In this document: piece after piece, positions 11,075-18,253 of the stretch
Layout of the letters: every line of letters begins with the position of its first letter
Numbering within the stretch: position 1 is the first letter of the stretch
Source: VRUE01 sp036379955
GTDB lineage: Bacteria > Actinomycetota > Thermoleophilia > Solirubrobacterales > 70-9
DNA length: 32,847 bases
Direction: 5' to 3'
Assembly: GCA_036379955.1 (NCBI GenBank)
Contig: DASVFR010000023.1
Location: 1 to 32,847, forward strand
Notes under the pieces: model-generated
What the model saw: the letters and a program-made list of their open reading frames with translations, nothing else
Told to the model about the DNA's origin: nothing
The model's database searches: none
Made by a program: the position numbers and the translations under genes

Positions 11075-11407
11075 ATGGCCACCTCAGTCAAGACCTCCGC
11101 CGCGACCCCGGAGCGTTCCCTGGACCAGCGGATGGACGCGCTGAAGCGGGCAAACGACATCCGCACCGCCCGCGCCAAGCTGAAGAAGGACTTGAAGGCG
11201 GGCAAGGCCAACATCAACACGCTTTTGCTCGACCCGCCCGACTACCTGCTCACCGCGAAGGTCTTCGACATGCTCCTCGCGGTGCCGAAGTACGGCCGGG
11301 TGAAGACCAACAGGATCCTCAACCAGTGCCGGATCTCGCCGTCGAAGACGATCGGCGGACTATCAGAGCGCCAGCGCGCCGAGCTTGTAAGTCAGCTGCG
11401 CCGCTAG
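11075..11407 (+). CDS. mihF: Integration host factor, actinobacterial type (mIHF)
   Basis: A small nucleoid-associated DNA-binding protein found in actinobacteria. The 110-residue protein has a basic helical N-terminal half (MDALKRANDIRTARAKLK) and the conserved C-terminal DNA-binding part: LLDPPDYLLTAKVFDMLLAV, VPKYGRVKTNRIL, and CRISPSKTIGGLSERQR. Length matches the family (about 105 residues). I chose the ATG at 11075 rather than the upstream GTG at 11045, because the -10 box TATACT lies between them. There is no Shine-Dalgarno sequence, in keeping with a leaderless message. Its position beside gmk and rpoZ is conserved in actinobacteria; pyrF, which precedes it in mycobacteria, is absent here. 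Confidence 0.92.
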   Translation: MATSVKTSAATPERSLDQRMDALKRANDIRTARAKLKKDLKAGKANINTLLLDPPDYLLTAKVFDMLLAVPKYGRVKTNRILNQCRISPSKTIGGLSERQRAELVSQLRR

Positions 11408-11409
11408 CG

Positions 11410-11528
11410 CGGCCGCTGCAAACCGGCGCATCTCGGCGTCCTCGGTCGGGCGTCTCGCTCACGCACGTCAGTGCGCTCGCTTCGCCGCCCTCCCTGCGTC
11501 CGACCGACCTGCTTGGTTTTCGCAGCCG
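11410..11528 (+). repeat. Nested inverted repeats in the mihF-gmk spacer
   Basis: The 135-base spacer holds three nested stems. CTGC-AAACC at 11416-11424 faces GGTTTTCGCAG at 11515-11525. CGGTCGGGCG at 11443-11452 faces CGTCCGACCG at 11497-11506 (10 bp, one G-T). CGCAC/GTGCG at 11462-11475 closes a GTCA loop. There is no T-tract, and no convincing gene lies here. Confidence 0.5.
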
Positions 11529-11542
11529 TTTGTGAGTTCGAA

Positions 11543-12121
11543 ATGTCCAAGGTCTTTGTCATCACAGGTCCATCCGGCGTCGGCAAGGGCACGCTCATCG
11601 CGAGGCTGCTCGATCAGGTCCCGGACCTGGAGCTCTCGATCTCCGCGACCACGCGCGAGCCTCGCGAGGGGGAGGTCGACGGGCGCGACTACCACTTCCT
11701 CGTGCCGGAGGAGTTCGACCGCCGGATCGAGGCCGAAGACTTCCTCGAGTTCGCCACCTACAGCGGCAACCGCTACGGAACGCTGCGCTCGGAGGTCCGT
11801 CGCCGACTCGAGGAGGGCCACTCGGTGGTGCTCGAGATCGAGGTGCAGGGCGCGCGCCAGGTGCGCGCCGCGATGCGGGAGTCGGTACAGGTCTTCATCG
11901 CCCCGCCCGACCCGGTGGCGCTGCGTCGCCGGCTCGAGTCGCGCGGCACCGACAGCATCGAGGCGATCGATGCCCGGCTCGAGGTCGCCCAGCAGGAGCT
12001 TGCCGCCCAGGACGAGTTCGCCCACCGGATCGTCAACGACGATCTCGAGCGGGCCGCCGACGAGCTGGCAGGGATCGTGCGCGCCGAGCTCGGCTCATCA
12101 CTAGACTCCGAGCCCAGATGA
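11543..12121 (+). CDS. gmk: Guanylate kinase
   Basis: It phosphorylates GMP to GDP. The 192-residue protein has the P-loop GPSGVGKGT at 8-16, the GMP-binding SATTREPREGEVDGRDYHFL, and the Y-S-G-N-RYGT segment that contacts the nucleotide. The lid and C-terminal RIVNDDLE are also typical. The frame is open further upstream to 11471, but the ATG at 11543 places FVITGPSG at the family's usual N-terminus. No clear Shine-Dalgarno sequence precedes it. Its stop overlaps the rpoZ start (ATGA), so the two are likely co-translated. Confidence 0.95.
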   Translation: MSKVFVITGPSGVGKGTLIARLLDQVPDLELSISATTREPREGEVDGRDYHFLVPEEFDRRIEAEDFLEFATYSGNRYGTLRSEVRRRLEEGHSVVLEIEVQGARQVRAAMRESVQVFIAPPDPVALRRRLESRGTDSIEAIDARLEVAQQELAAQDEFAHRIVNDDLERAADELAGIVRAELGSSLDSEPR

Positions 12122-12351
12122 TCAAACCACGCGTTGACAAGCTCCTCGAGCACACCGACTCCCATTACGCAGCCGTCGTCGTCGCAGCCAAGCGCGCGCG
12201 GCAGATCAACAGCTACTACCACAGCCTCGGCGAGGGCAGCTTCGGCGAGTACCCGCCCCCCATGGTGGACGTTCCCGGCGAGGGCAACTACCTCTCGATC
12301 GCCCTCGAGGAGGTCGCCGAGGGCAAGCTCAAATACGAGTACCGCGCCTAG
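12118..12351 (+). CDS. rpoZ: RNA polymerase omega subunit
   Basis: This small RNA polymerase subunit helps the beta' subunit fold and assemble. The 77-residue protein has the family core: RVDKLLEHTDSHYAAVVVAA, KRARQINSYY, and the C-terminal SIALEEVAEGKLKYEY. Gene order gmk-rpoZ-coaBC is the common bacterial arrangement. The ATG at 12118 overlaps the gmk stop. TAGACT at 12102-12107, ten bases before the ATG, is spaced as in the mihF promoter, so a second leaderless start is possible, although no -35 is visible. Confidence 0.93.
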   Translation: MIKPRVDKLLEHTDSHYAAVVVAAKRARQINSYYHSLGEGSFGEYPPPMVDVPGEGNYLSIALEEVAEGKLKYEYRA

Positions 12352-12384
12352 GCGCAACCCGGCGCGGCCGGACGGAGGACCCGG

Positions 12385-13662
12385 ATGGCCAGGATTCTTC
12401 TCGGAGTGAGCGGTGGCATAGCCGCCTACAAGGCGCTCGAGCTCGCGCGTCTGGCGACGAAGGCGGGCCACGGGGTCCGGGTGCTGATGACCGAGGGCGC
12501 GACCAGGTTCGTCGGCGCCGCCTCCTTCGAGGGGATCGTCGGCGCCCCGGTCCTGCGCTCGGAGTTCGAGCGCGACCCCATGCGCGGCGCCTTTCCCGGC
12601 GAGCCCGCCCCCGAGCACGACCCGATCGGCCACCTCGAGCTGGCGGCCAACTGCGACGCCTACCTGATCGCCCCCGCCTCCGCCAACACGCTTGCCAAGC
12701 TGGCCGCGGGGACGGCGGACTCGATGGTCACCACCTCCTTCCTTGCCTGCACGGCACCGCGCCTCCTCGCTCCGGCGATGAACGACCGCATGTACGCCGA
12801 CGCCGCGACCCAGGCCAACCTGGCGATCCTGCGCGAGCGCGGCGTGACGGTGATCGAGCCCGACGAGGGCGCCCTCGCCTCCCGCGGCGAGCGCGGCAAG
12901 GGCCGGCTGCCCGACCCAGCCCGCCTGCTTGCCCTGGTCGAAGCCGAGCTTCCCGTCGGCCACCGCCCCTGGGACGGCCTCCGTGTCCTCGTCACCGCCG
13001 GCGGCACCCGCGAGCCACTCGACTCGGTCCGCTTCCTCGGCAACCGCTCCAGCGGCCGCATGGGCATCGCCCTGGCCGCCGCCGCGGCCCGCCGCGGCGC
13101 TGAGGTAACCCTCGTCTGCGCCAACGTAGCCCTCCCCGAGCCCCCGGGCGTCCACCGCATTGACGTTGAGACAACGGAGCAACTGGCAAAGGCGGTGAAT
13201 GCCGAGTTCCCGACCAAGCATGTACTGCTAATGGCGGCGGCTCCAGCCGACTTCCGGGCCGCGGAGAGCACGTCCGGAAAGATCGAGCGCGAGGGGGACG
13301 GCCTCGAGCTGCGCCTCGAATCGACCCAGGACATCCTTGCCGGGCTGGCACCGAGCAAAGGAGAGGGTCAGACCATCGTCGCCTTCGCCGCCGAAGCCGG
13401 AGAAAACGTCGATCGTGCAAGGGAAAAGCTCCTTTGCAAGGGCGCCGACCTAATGGTCCTAAACGACATCTCGAACCCAGAAATCGGCTTCGAAAGCGAC
13501 GAAAACGCCATAACCCTGATCGACCCATCGAGCGAGACCCCCATCCCACAAGCCTCCAAGGACGCCATCGCGGACGAAATCCTGAACCGAGTAACCACGC
13601 TCCGCGAAGAGGGAAGGCAGTCCCCTCCGACGGGCGGATACTCAAAACGGCGAGCTAATTAG
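12385..13662 (+). CDS. coaBC: Bifunctional phosphopantothenoylcysteine decarboxylase / synthetase
   Basis: It joins cysteine to 4'-phosphopantothenate and decarboxylates the product in CoA synthesis. Of 425 residues, 1-180 are the flavin-dependent CoaC half: GVSGGIAAYKALELAR, GHLELAANCDAYLIAPASANT, and PAMNDRM. From about 200 the CoaB half follows: VTAGGTREPLDSVRFLGNRS, SSGRMG, and AAAPADFR. Residues 409-425 (from GRQSPPTGG to the end) are not family sequence and are read from a palindrome whose centre holds the stop codon. From about 13100 onward the codons become noticeably richer in A-ending triplets than the first half. GGAGG (12374-12378) precedes the ATG. metK or priA, its frequent downstream neighbours, are absent. 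Confidence 0.95.
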   Translation: MARILLGVSGGIAAYKALELARLATKAGHGVRVLMTEGATRFVGAASFEGIVGAPVLRSEFERDPMRGAFPGEPAPEHDPIGHLELAANCDAYLIAPASANTLAKLAAGTADSMVTTSFLACTAPRLLAPAMNDRMYADAATQANLAILRERGVTVIEPDEGALASRGERGKGRLPDPARLLALVEAELPVGHRPWDGLRVLVTAGGTREPLDSVRFLGNRSSGRMGIALAAAAARRGAEVTLVCANVALPEPPGVHRIDVETTEQLAKAVNAEFPTKHVLLMAAAPADFRAAESTSGKIEREGDGLELRLESTQDILAGLAPSKGEGQTIVAFAAEAGENVDRAREKLLCKGADLMVLNDISNPEIGFESDENAITLIDPSSETPIPQASKDAIADEILNRVTTLREEGRQSPPTGGYSKRRAN

Positions 13663-13697
13663 CTCGCCGTTTGTCCGGCGGAGGGGACTGCCTTCCC
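13611..13697 (+). repeat. 87-bp palindrome holding the coaBC stop codon
   Basis: GGGAAGGCAGTCCCCTCCG (13611-13629) and its exact complement (13679-13697) are 19-bp arms. Inside is a perfect 28-bp palindrome, AAACGGCGAGCTAA/TTAGCTCGCCGTTT (13645-13672), whose centre contains the coaBC stop TAG. CGGAGGGGACTGC (13679-13691) matches repeat copy B and its flank (19942-19954) at 12 of 13 positions. Confidence 0.85.
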
Positions 13698-13717
13698 TCC
13701 CCCCACGAGCGCCGAGC

Positions 13718-13723
13718 TATACT
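13718..13723 (+). promoter_or_regulatory. Probable -10 box of the rimP-nusA-infB operon
   Basis: TATACT sits in the context GCTATACTCGC, the same 11 bases as at the mihF promoter. No -35 can be recognised; the region where it should lie begins at the arm of the coaBC palindrome. If used, the leader to rimP is about 65 bases and contains an intrinsic terminator. Confidence 0.5.
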
Positions 13724-13758
13724 CGCTTCACGCTTTTTCGATACGTGATTCGTATGAG

Positions 13759-13783
13759 AAGTGGGCCTGGCCCACTTTTTTTT
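13759..13783 (+). terminator. Intrinsic terminator in the rimP-nusA leader
   Basis: AAGTGGGC (13759-13766) pairs with GCCCACTT (13770-13777) over a 3-base loop, and a run of T continues to 13783. It is the only textbook Rho-independent terminator seen in the window. It lies after the TATACT box and 13 bases before the rimP ATG, so it may be an attenuator as well as the end of the coaBC transcript. A small stem ATACG/CGTAT (13741-13755) precedes it. Confidence 0.8.
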
Positions 13784-13796
13784 CGCCCTCAAACCA

Positions 13797-14033
13797 ATGC
13801 AAGACCTCCAGCAAGACATCCAGCAACAGCTTCGCGAGCTCGACGCCGAGATCGAGTTGGTCGCGCTCGAGCAGCCGAGCAAGGAAGCGCTGCGCCTCTT
13901 CATCGACTACCCGAGCGGCGTCGACCTGACGCTCTGCGAGCAGGTGACGAGGCACCTCAGCCACCTGCGCGCCGAGTACTCGCTGGAGGTCTCCTCGCCC
14001 GGCCCCAAGTACGGCAAAAAGGAGAACTCGTGA
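13797..14033 (+). CDS. rimP: RimP-like ribosome maturation factor, N-terminal domain only
   Basis: RimP helps 30S subunit maturation. Its usual place is directly upstream of nusA, as here. The 78-residue protein matches the N-terminal alpha/beta domain: ALRLFIDYPSGVDLTLCEQV and the hallmark YSLEVSSPGPKYG. The family is normally about 150 residues, with a second SH3-like domain after VSSPG. Here the frame ends 9 residues later, in GKKENS, and nusA begins at once. The ATG at 13797 is preferred over the GTG at 13761, which lies inside the terminator stem. Gene identity is likely; whether a one-domain RimP works is unknown. Confidence 0.75.
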   Translation: MQDLQQDIQQQLRELDAEIELVALEQPSKEALRLFIDYPSGVDLTLCEQVTRHLSHLRAEYSLEVSSPGPKYGKKENS

Positions 14034-15658
14034 GCAAGGAGATCGTCGACGCAGTCAGAGCCCTGGAGCAGGAGAAGGGGATCTCCGCCGACACGCTGAT
14101 GGACGCGCTCGCCGATGCGCTGCTCTCGGCTTACAAGAAGACCCCGGGGGCGGCCAAATACGCTCGCGTCGACCTTGACCACGAGACCGGCGACTTTCGC
14201 GTCTTCGAGCTGATCCTGCCGCCCGAGCTCGAGGAGAAGCTGCTCGCCGAGGCAGCGGAAGCCCAGGAAGAGGAAGAGCGGGAAGTCGATCCCGAGACCG
14301 GCGAACTGCGCGAGCCCGAGGAGCCCGAGCTCGACCCCGAGATGATCGCCCCCTACGAGGACCAGATCTCCACCCGCGACGTCACCCCCGAAGACTTCGG
14401 CCGGATCGCCGCCCAGACCGCCAAGCAGGTGATCCTGCAGCGGATCCGCGAGGCCGAACGGATGATGATGTTCGACGAGTACCAGGACCGGGTCGGCGAG
14501 CTGATCACCGGGATCATCCAGCAGTCCGACAAGCGCTACACGCTGGTCCAGCTGCGCGAGCGGGTCGAGGCGCTGCTGCCCAAGTCCGAGCAGGTCTACA
14601 ACGAGCGCTACGACCACGGGATGCGGGTCAAGGCGGTGATCACCGACGTCTCCGACTCGACCAAAGGGCCGGCGATCGTCGTCTCACGCCGCAGCTCGGA
14701 GCTGATCAAGAAGCTGTTCGAAATGGAGGTTCCCGAGATCGCCGACAAGCTGGTCGAGATCGTCGGCGTCGCTCGCGAGCCCGGCTACCGCTCGAAGATC
14801 GCGGTGGTTTCCCACGCCGACGGGGTCGATCCGGTCGGCGCCTGCGTCGGCCCGCGCGGCTCGCGGGTGCGGATGGTCGTCTCCGAGCTGCGCGGCGAGA
14901 AGATCGACATCATCCCGTTCAACGAGGAGCCGGCGCGCTTCGTCGCCAAGGCGCTCTCGCCGGCGCGCGTGCGCGAGGTGATCGTCGACGACGAGGAGCG
15001 CCAGGCGACCGTGATCGTGCCCGACGACCAGCTCTCGCTGGCGATCGGCCGCGACGGCCAGAACGCCCGCCTCGCCGCCCGCCTCACCGGCTGGCGGGTC
15101 GACATCAAATCGGAGACCGAGTTCGCCGCCGAAGAGGTCGTCGAGGACTACGAGGGCGAGGAAGCCTTCGACGGGCGCTGCATGGCGGTGCTGACGACCG
15201 GCCGTCGCTGCCCGAACGCCGCGATCGGCGGCTCGACCTACTGCGGCCTGCCGCAGCATCAGGCGCTGAGTCGCTTCGACACCAATCAGATGGCCGTGCT
15301 TGGCGCGGTGGCGGAGGCCGAGGTGGAGATTTTGGCCGATCCGGATGCGGATCAGGGGCAGGTCGACGAGATCGTGGCAAGGGCAGAATCTGAATTCGTG
15401 GAAGAGGCTTCACCGCCCGAGGCGGATCAGCCCGCGGGTCCTGTCGCCGCAGGGAACCCACCGCCCCTTCCGGTCGCTAAAGCGTCCTCAGGGGCGGTTC
15501 CCCCTACGGCGCCACCCGCGGGAGATACGGAGGAGGTTGAGCCCGTCGAGGACGAGGCCGCCGAGGCGCTCGCCGAGGAGTCCGCTGATGAGGGCGAAGC
15601 TTCCGATCCTGAGGGCGGGGAAGTCGAAGAGGTTGCCGGGGAGGCAGAGCAGGCTTAG
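14030..15658 (+). CDS. nusA: Transcription termination/antitermination factor NusA
   Basis: NusA binds RNA polymerase and controls pausing, termination and antitermination. The 542-residue protein has the polymerase-binding N-domain (1-145) with an acidic insert at about 76-112, an S1 domain (about 150-220), and two KH domains (GPRG at 274-277; IGRDGQN at 339-345). Then comes an unusual segment, residues 380-415, with C384, C394, C405 and H410, which looks like a small zinc knuckle. The last 120 residues are an acidic, Ala/Pro-rich tail containing a palindrome-encoded stretch (472-494). GTG at 14030 overlaps the rimP stop and follows AAAAGGAGA. ylxR, often between nusA and infB, is missing. 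Confidence 0.95.
   Translation: MSKEIVDAVRALEQEKGISADTLMDALADALLSAYKKTPGAAKYARVDLDHETGDFRVFELILPPELEEKLLAEAAEAQEEEEREVDPETGELREPEEPELDPEMIAPYEDQISTRDVTPEDFGRIAAQTAKQVILQRIREAERMMMFDEYQDRVGELITGIIQQSDKRYTLVQLRERVEALLPKSEQVYNERYDHGMRVKAVITDVSDSTKGPAIVVSRRSSELIKKLFEMEVPEIADKLVEIVGVAREPGYRSKIAVVSHADGVDPVGACVGPRGSRVRMVVSELRGEKIDIIPFNEEPARFVAKALSPARVREVIVDDEERQATVIVPDDQLSLAIGRDGQNARLAARLTGWRVDIKSETEFAAEEVVEDYEGEEAFDGRCMAVLTTGRRCPNAAIGGSTYCGLPQHQALSRFDTNQMAVLGAVAEAEVEILADPDADQGQVDEIVARAESEFVEEASPPEADQPAGPVAAGNPPPLPVAKASSGAVPPTAPPAGDTEEVEPVEDEAAEALAEESADEGEASDPEGGEVEEVAGEAEQA
15445..15511 (+). repeat. In-frame palindrome in the NusA tail
   Basis: CCGCCCCT (15461-15468) pairs with AGGGGCGG (15490-15497), GGGAA (15452-15456) with TTCCC (15498-15502) across a 4-base bulge, and CGCCG (15445-15449) with CGGCG (15507-15511). 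CGCT/AGCG nests in the loop. ACCGCCCCTTCCGGTCGCT (15460-15478) aligns with 4841-4859, in and beside repeat copy A, with 18 matched columns and two single-base indels. Confidence 0.7.
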
Positions 15659-17907
15659 TGGCTAAGAAGCGCGTTCACGAGATCGCGAAAGCGAAGGGGG
15701 TCGAGAGCAAGGAGCTGCTTGCTGCGCTGAAGAAGGCGGGGATCGATGTCAAAACCGCGTCTTCGAGCGTCGACGAGGCGGAAGCGCTGAAGGCCCTTGA
15801 CGGCAACGGCGCCGCGCCCGCCGCCGCGCAGAAAGCAGCGGCCAAGGTCGAGGCGCCCGCGCAGAAAGCGCCAACCGCGAAACCGGCGCCGGCTGAGCCC
15901 GCCGCCAAGCCGGCACCGCGTTCGGTGCAGGCATCCAAGGGCCCGGTTCGCCCACCGGACAAAGCCGCCGGGGCTGGGAGCGGGGGTGGAGCCGCCTCGA
16001 AAAAGCGCCGCGTCGTGATCGACTCGCAGGCCGCTCGCCGCGACCAGATGGGTGGGCCGCCGCCGCAACGCCCGCCGCGCCGGCGGGGCGGCCGTCGCCG
16101 CCGGCCGATGCTGGAGGAGCCGCCGCCCAAAGTCGAGGCGGCGGAGCCCGAGGCGACCACGGTTCCCTCCGGGGCGAGTGTGCGCGAGGTCGCCGAGCTG
16201 CTTGGCCTGGGCAGCGCCGAGGTGATCAAGAAGCTGATGACGATGGGGGAGATGGCGACCCTGACCCAGACCCTCACCGACGACTCGATCAAGGCGATCG
16301 CCGACGAGTACGACCGCAAGATCGAGATCGTCACCGCGGCCGACGAGGAGCCCGAGGCGCCTGAGTTCGAGGACAGCGCCGAGGAGCTGGTCGACCGTCC
16401 GCCGGTGGTGACGATCATGGGCCACGTCGACCACGGCAAGACCTCGCTGCTCGACGCGATCCGCGAGACCGAGGTGGCCGCCGGCGAGGCGGGGGGGATC
16501 ACCCAGCACATCGGCGCCTACCAGGTCCACCACGACAAGAAGACGATCACCTTCCTCGACACCCCCGGCCACGCGGCGTTCACCGCGATGCGCGCCCGCG
16601 GTGCCAAGGTCACCGACATCGCCGTGATCGTCGTCGCCGCCGACGACGGCGTCATGCCGCAGACCAAAGAGGCGATCGACCACGCCCGCGCCGCCGACGT
16701 GCCGATCCTGATCGCGGTCAACAAGATCGACAAGGAGGGGGCGCAACCCGACCGGGTGCGTAACGAGCTCGCCGCCGACGGGCTGACCCCCGAGGACTGG
16801 GGCGGAGACACCGTCTACGTCGACGTCTCCGCCAAGACCCGCGAGGGCCTTGACAAGCTGCTCGAGATGATCCTGCTGGTGACCGAGCTCGAGGAGCTGG
16901 GCGCCAACCCGGACGCGCCGGCTTCGGGCACCGTGGTCGAGTCCCAGCTCGACCCCGGCCGCGGCCCCGTGGTCACGATCCTCGTCCAGCGCGGAACGCT
17001 GAAGGTCGGCGACTCGCTGGTGGCCGGGCCGCAATGGGGCCGCGTGCGGGCGATGCAGGACTTCACCGGCACGCGGGTCCAGGAGGCCGGGCCCGGGATG
17101 CCGGTCGAGGTCCTCGGCTTCGACGGCGTCTGCGACGCTGGCGAGTTCGTGCGCGCGGTCGAGAACGATCGCCGCGCCCGCCAAGACGCCCAGGAGCGCG
17201 CCAACCGGCTGAAGACCGAGGCCCTGGCCCGGCGCCAGGCGCGCAAGGTCAGCCTCGAGGAGGTCTTCTCGCGCGTCCAGGAGGGCGAGATCAAGGAGCT
17301 CAACATCGTGCTCAAGGCCGACGTCGCGGGCTCGCTGGAGGCGCTGCAGGACGAGATCGCGAAGGTGCCGCAGGAGCAGGTGGGGATCAACATCATCCAC
17401 TCGCAGACCGGCGGCATCAACGAGTCCGACGTGATGCTGGCCTCCGCCTCGCAGGCGATCGTGATCGGCTTCAACGTGCGCCCCCTGGCCGATGCCCGCC
17501 GCGCCGCCGAGCGCGAGGGCGTCGACGTCCGCACCTACTCGGTGATCTACAAAGTCACCGAAGACCTGCGCAACGCGATGGAGGGGATGCTGGAGGCGGT
17601 CGAGGTCGAGGAGACGCTCGGCGAGGCCGAGGTCAAGCAGACCTTCAAGGCCTCCAAGGTCGGCCGCATCGCCGGCTGCGTGGTCAGCGAGGGCCGCGTC
17701 ACGCGCGACGCCAGCGTCCGCCTGATCCGCGAGGGCACGGTGATCTGGGACGGCGTGCTCGGCTCCCTGCGCCGCTTCAAAGACAACGTGCAGGAGGTCG
17801 AGGAGGGCCAGGAGTGCGGGATCGTGCTCGAGGGCTACGCCGACGTCAAGGAGGGCGACGTGCTCGAGTTCTTCAAGACGAAGCAGGTCGAGCAGACGCT
17901 GGAGTAG
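15658..17907 (+). CDS. infB: Translation initiation factor IF-2
   Basis: This GTPase brings fMet-tRNA to the 30S subunit. The 749-residue protein begins with an IF2-N domain (RVHEIAKAKGVESKELLAAL), then a Pro/Ala/Lys- and Arg-rich linker to about residue 165. A second IF2-N follows (SVREVAELLGLGSAEVIKKL). The G domain has GHVDHGKT at 255-262, DTPGH at 301-305 and NKID at 355-358. The beta-barrel and C-terminal fMet-tRNA domains follow. The linker is shorter than in many actinobacteria. The GTG at 15658 overlaps the nusA stop by one base. Ends with VEQTLE, a normal C-terminus. Confidence 0.97.
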   Translation: MAKKRVHEIAKAKGVESKELLAALKKAGIDVKTASSSVDEAEALKALDGNGAAPAAAQKAAAKVEAPAQKAPTAKPAPAEPAAKPAPRSVQASKGPVRPPDKAAGAGSGGGAASKKRRVVIDSQAARRDQMGGPPPQRPPRRRGGRRRRPMLEEPPPKVEAAEPEATTVPSGASVREVAELLGLGSAEVIKKLMTMGEMATLTQTLTDDSIKAIADEYDRKIEIVTAADEEPEAPEFEDSAEELVDRPPVVTIMGHVDHGKTSLLDAIRETEVAAGEAGGITQHIGAYQVHHDKKTITFLDTPGHAAFTAMRARGAKVTDIAVIVVAADDGVMPQTKEAIDHARAADVPILIAVNKIDKEGAQPDRVRNELAADGLTPEDWGGDTVYVDVSAKTREGLDKLLEMILLVTELEELGANPDAPASGTVVESQLDPGRGPVVTILVQRGTLKVGDSLVAGPQWGRVRAMQDFTGTRVQEAGPGMPVEVLGFDGVCDAGEFVRAVENDRRARQDAQERANRLKTEALARRQARKVSLEEVFSRVQEGEIKELNIVLKADVAGSLEALQDEIAKVPQEQVGINIIHSQTGGINESDVMLASASQAIVIGFNVRPLADARRAAEREGVDVRTYSVIYKVTEDLRNAMEGMLEAVEVEETLGEAEVKQTFKASKVGRIAGCVVSEGRVTRDASVRLIREGTVIWDGVLGSLRRFKDNVQEVEEGQECGIVLEGYADVKEGDVLEFFKTKQVEQTLE

Positions 17908-17908
17908 C

Positions 17909-18253
17909 ATGGCCACGCCTCGCATGCGCCGCATCAACGAGGTGCTCCGCGAGGTGATCGGCGCCGCCATCTCCGAGTTGAGCGATCCGCGAATCGGCTT
18001 CGTAACCGTGACCTCGGTTGAGACCAGCCCAGACCTCCGCGCCGCCAGGGTGCACGTCAGCGTGCTCGGCTCGGAGGACGAGCGCGAGGCGACGCTGGCC
18101 GGGTTGCGCTCCTCGCACGGGGTGCTGCAGTCGAAGATCGCCGCCGAGACGCGGATGAAGCGGACTCCGACGCTGACCTTCGCCTACGACGACACGATCG
18201 AGAAGGGGATGCGAATCTCAGAGCTGCTGGAGGAGGAGGGGGAGGATGGCTGA
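17909..18253 (+). CDS. rbfA: Ribosome-binding factor A
   Basis: RbfA is a KH-type 30S assembly and cold-adaptation factor. The 114-residue protein has the family's signature parts: RMRRINEVLREVIGAAISEL, DPRIGFVTVTSVETSPDLR, AARVHVSVLG, and a C-terminal TPTLTFAYDDTIEKGMRI. The ATG at 17909 follows the infB stop by one base and the stop overlaps nrnA by 8 bases. infB-rbfA-nrnA-truB is a conserved bacterial order. Confidence 0.95.
   Translation: MATPRMRRINEVLREVIGAAISELSDPRIGFVTVTSVETSPDLRAARVHVSVLGSEDEREATLAGLRSSHGVLQSKIAAETRMKRTPTLTFAYDDTIEKGMRISELLEEEGEDG

Noticed and set aside
13761..13796. Longer rimP start at the GTG at 13761
   Set aside because: It would start inside the terminator stem and be read through the T-run as a Phe stretch; the ATG at 13797 fits the family better.
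13745..14029. N-terminal extension of the nusA frame through the rimP region
   Set aside because: The extension is Arg/Ala/Pro-rich and overlaps the real rimP frame. The GTG at 14030 has a good Shine-Dalgarno sequence and matches the NusA N-terminus.
15800..16140. GC-rich repeats in the infB linker as further palindromic elements
   Set aside because: They follow from the Ala/Pro/Lys/Arg codons of the normal IF-2 linker and do not form one coherent long stem.
15655..17970. 771-codon minus-strand frame opposite infB
   Set aside because: Antisense shadow of infB; Leu/Asp/His-rich with no motif.
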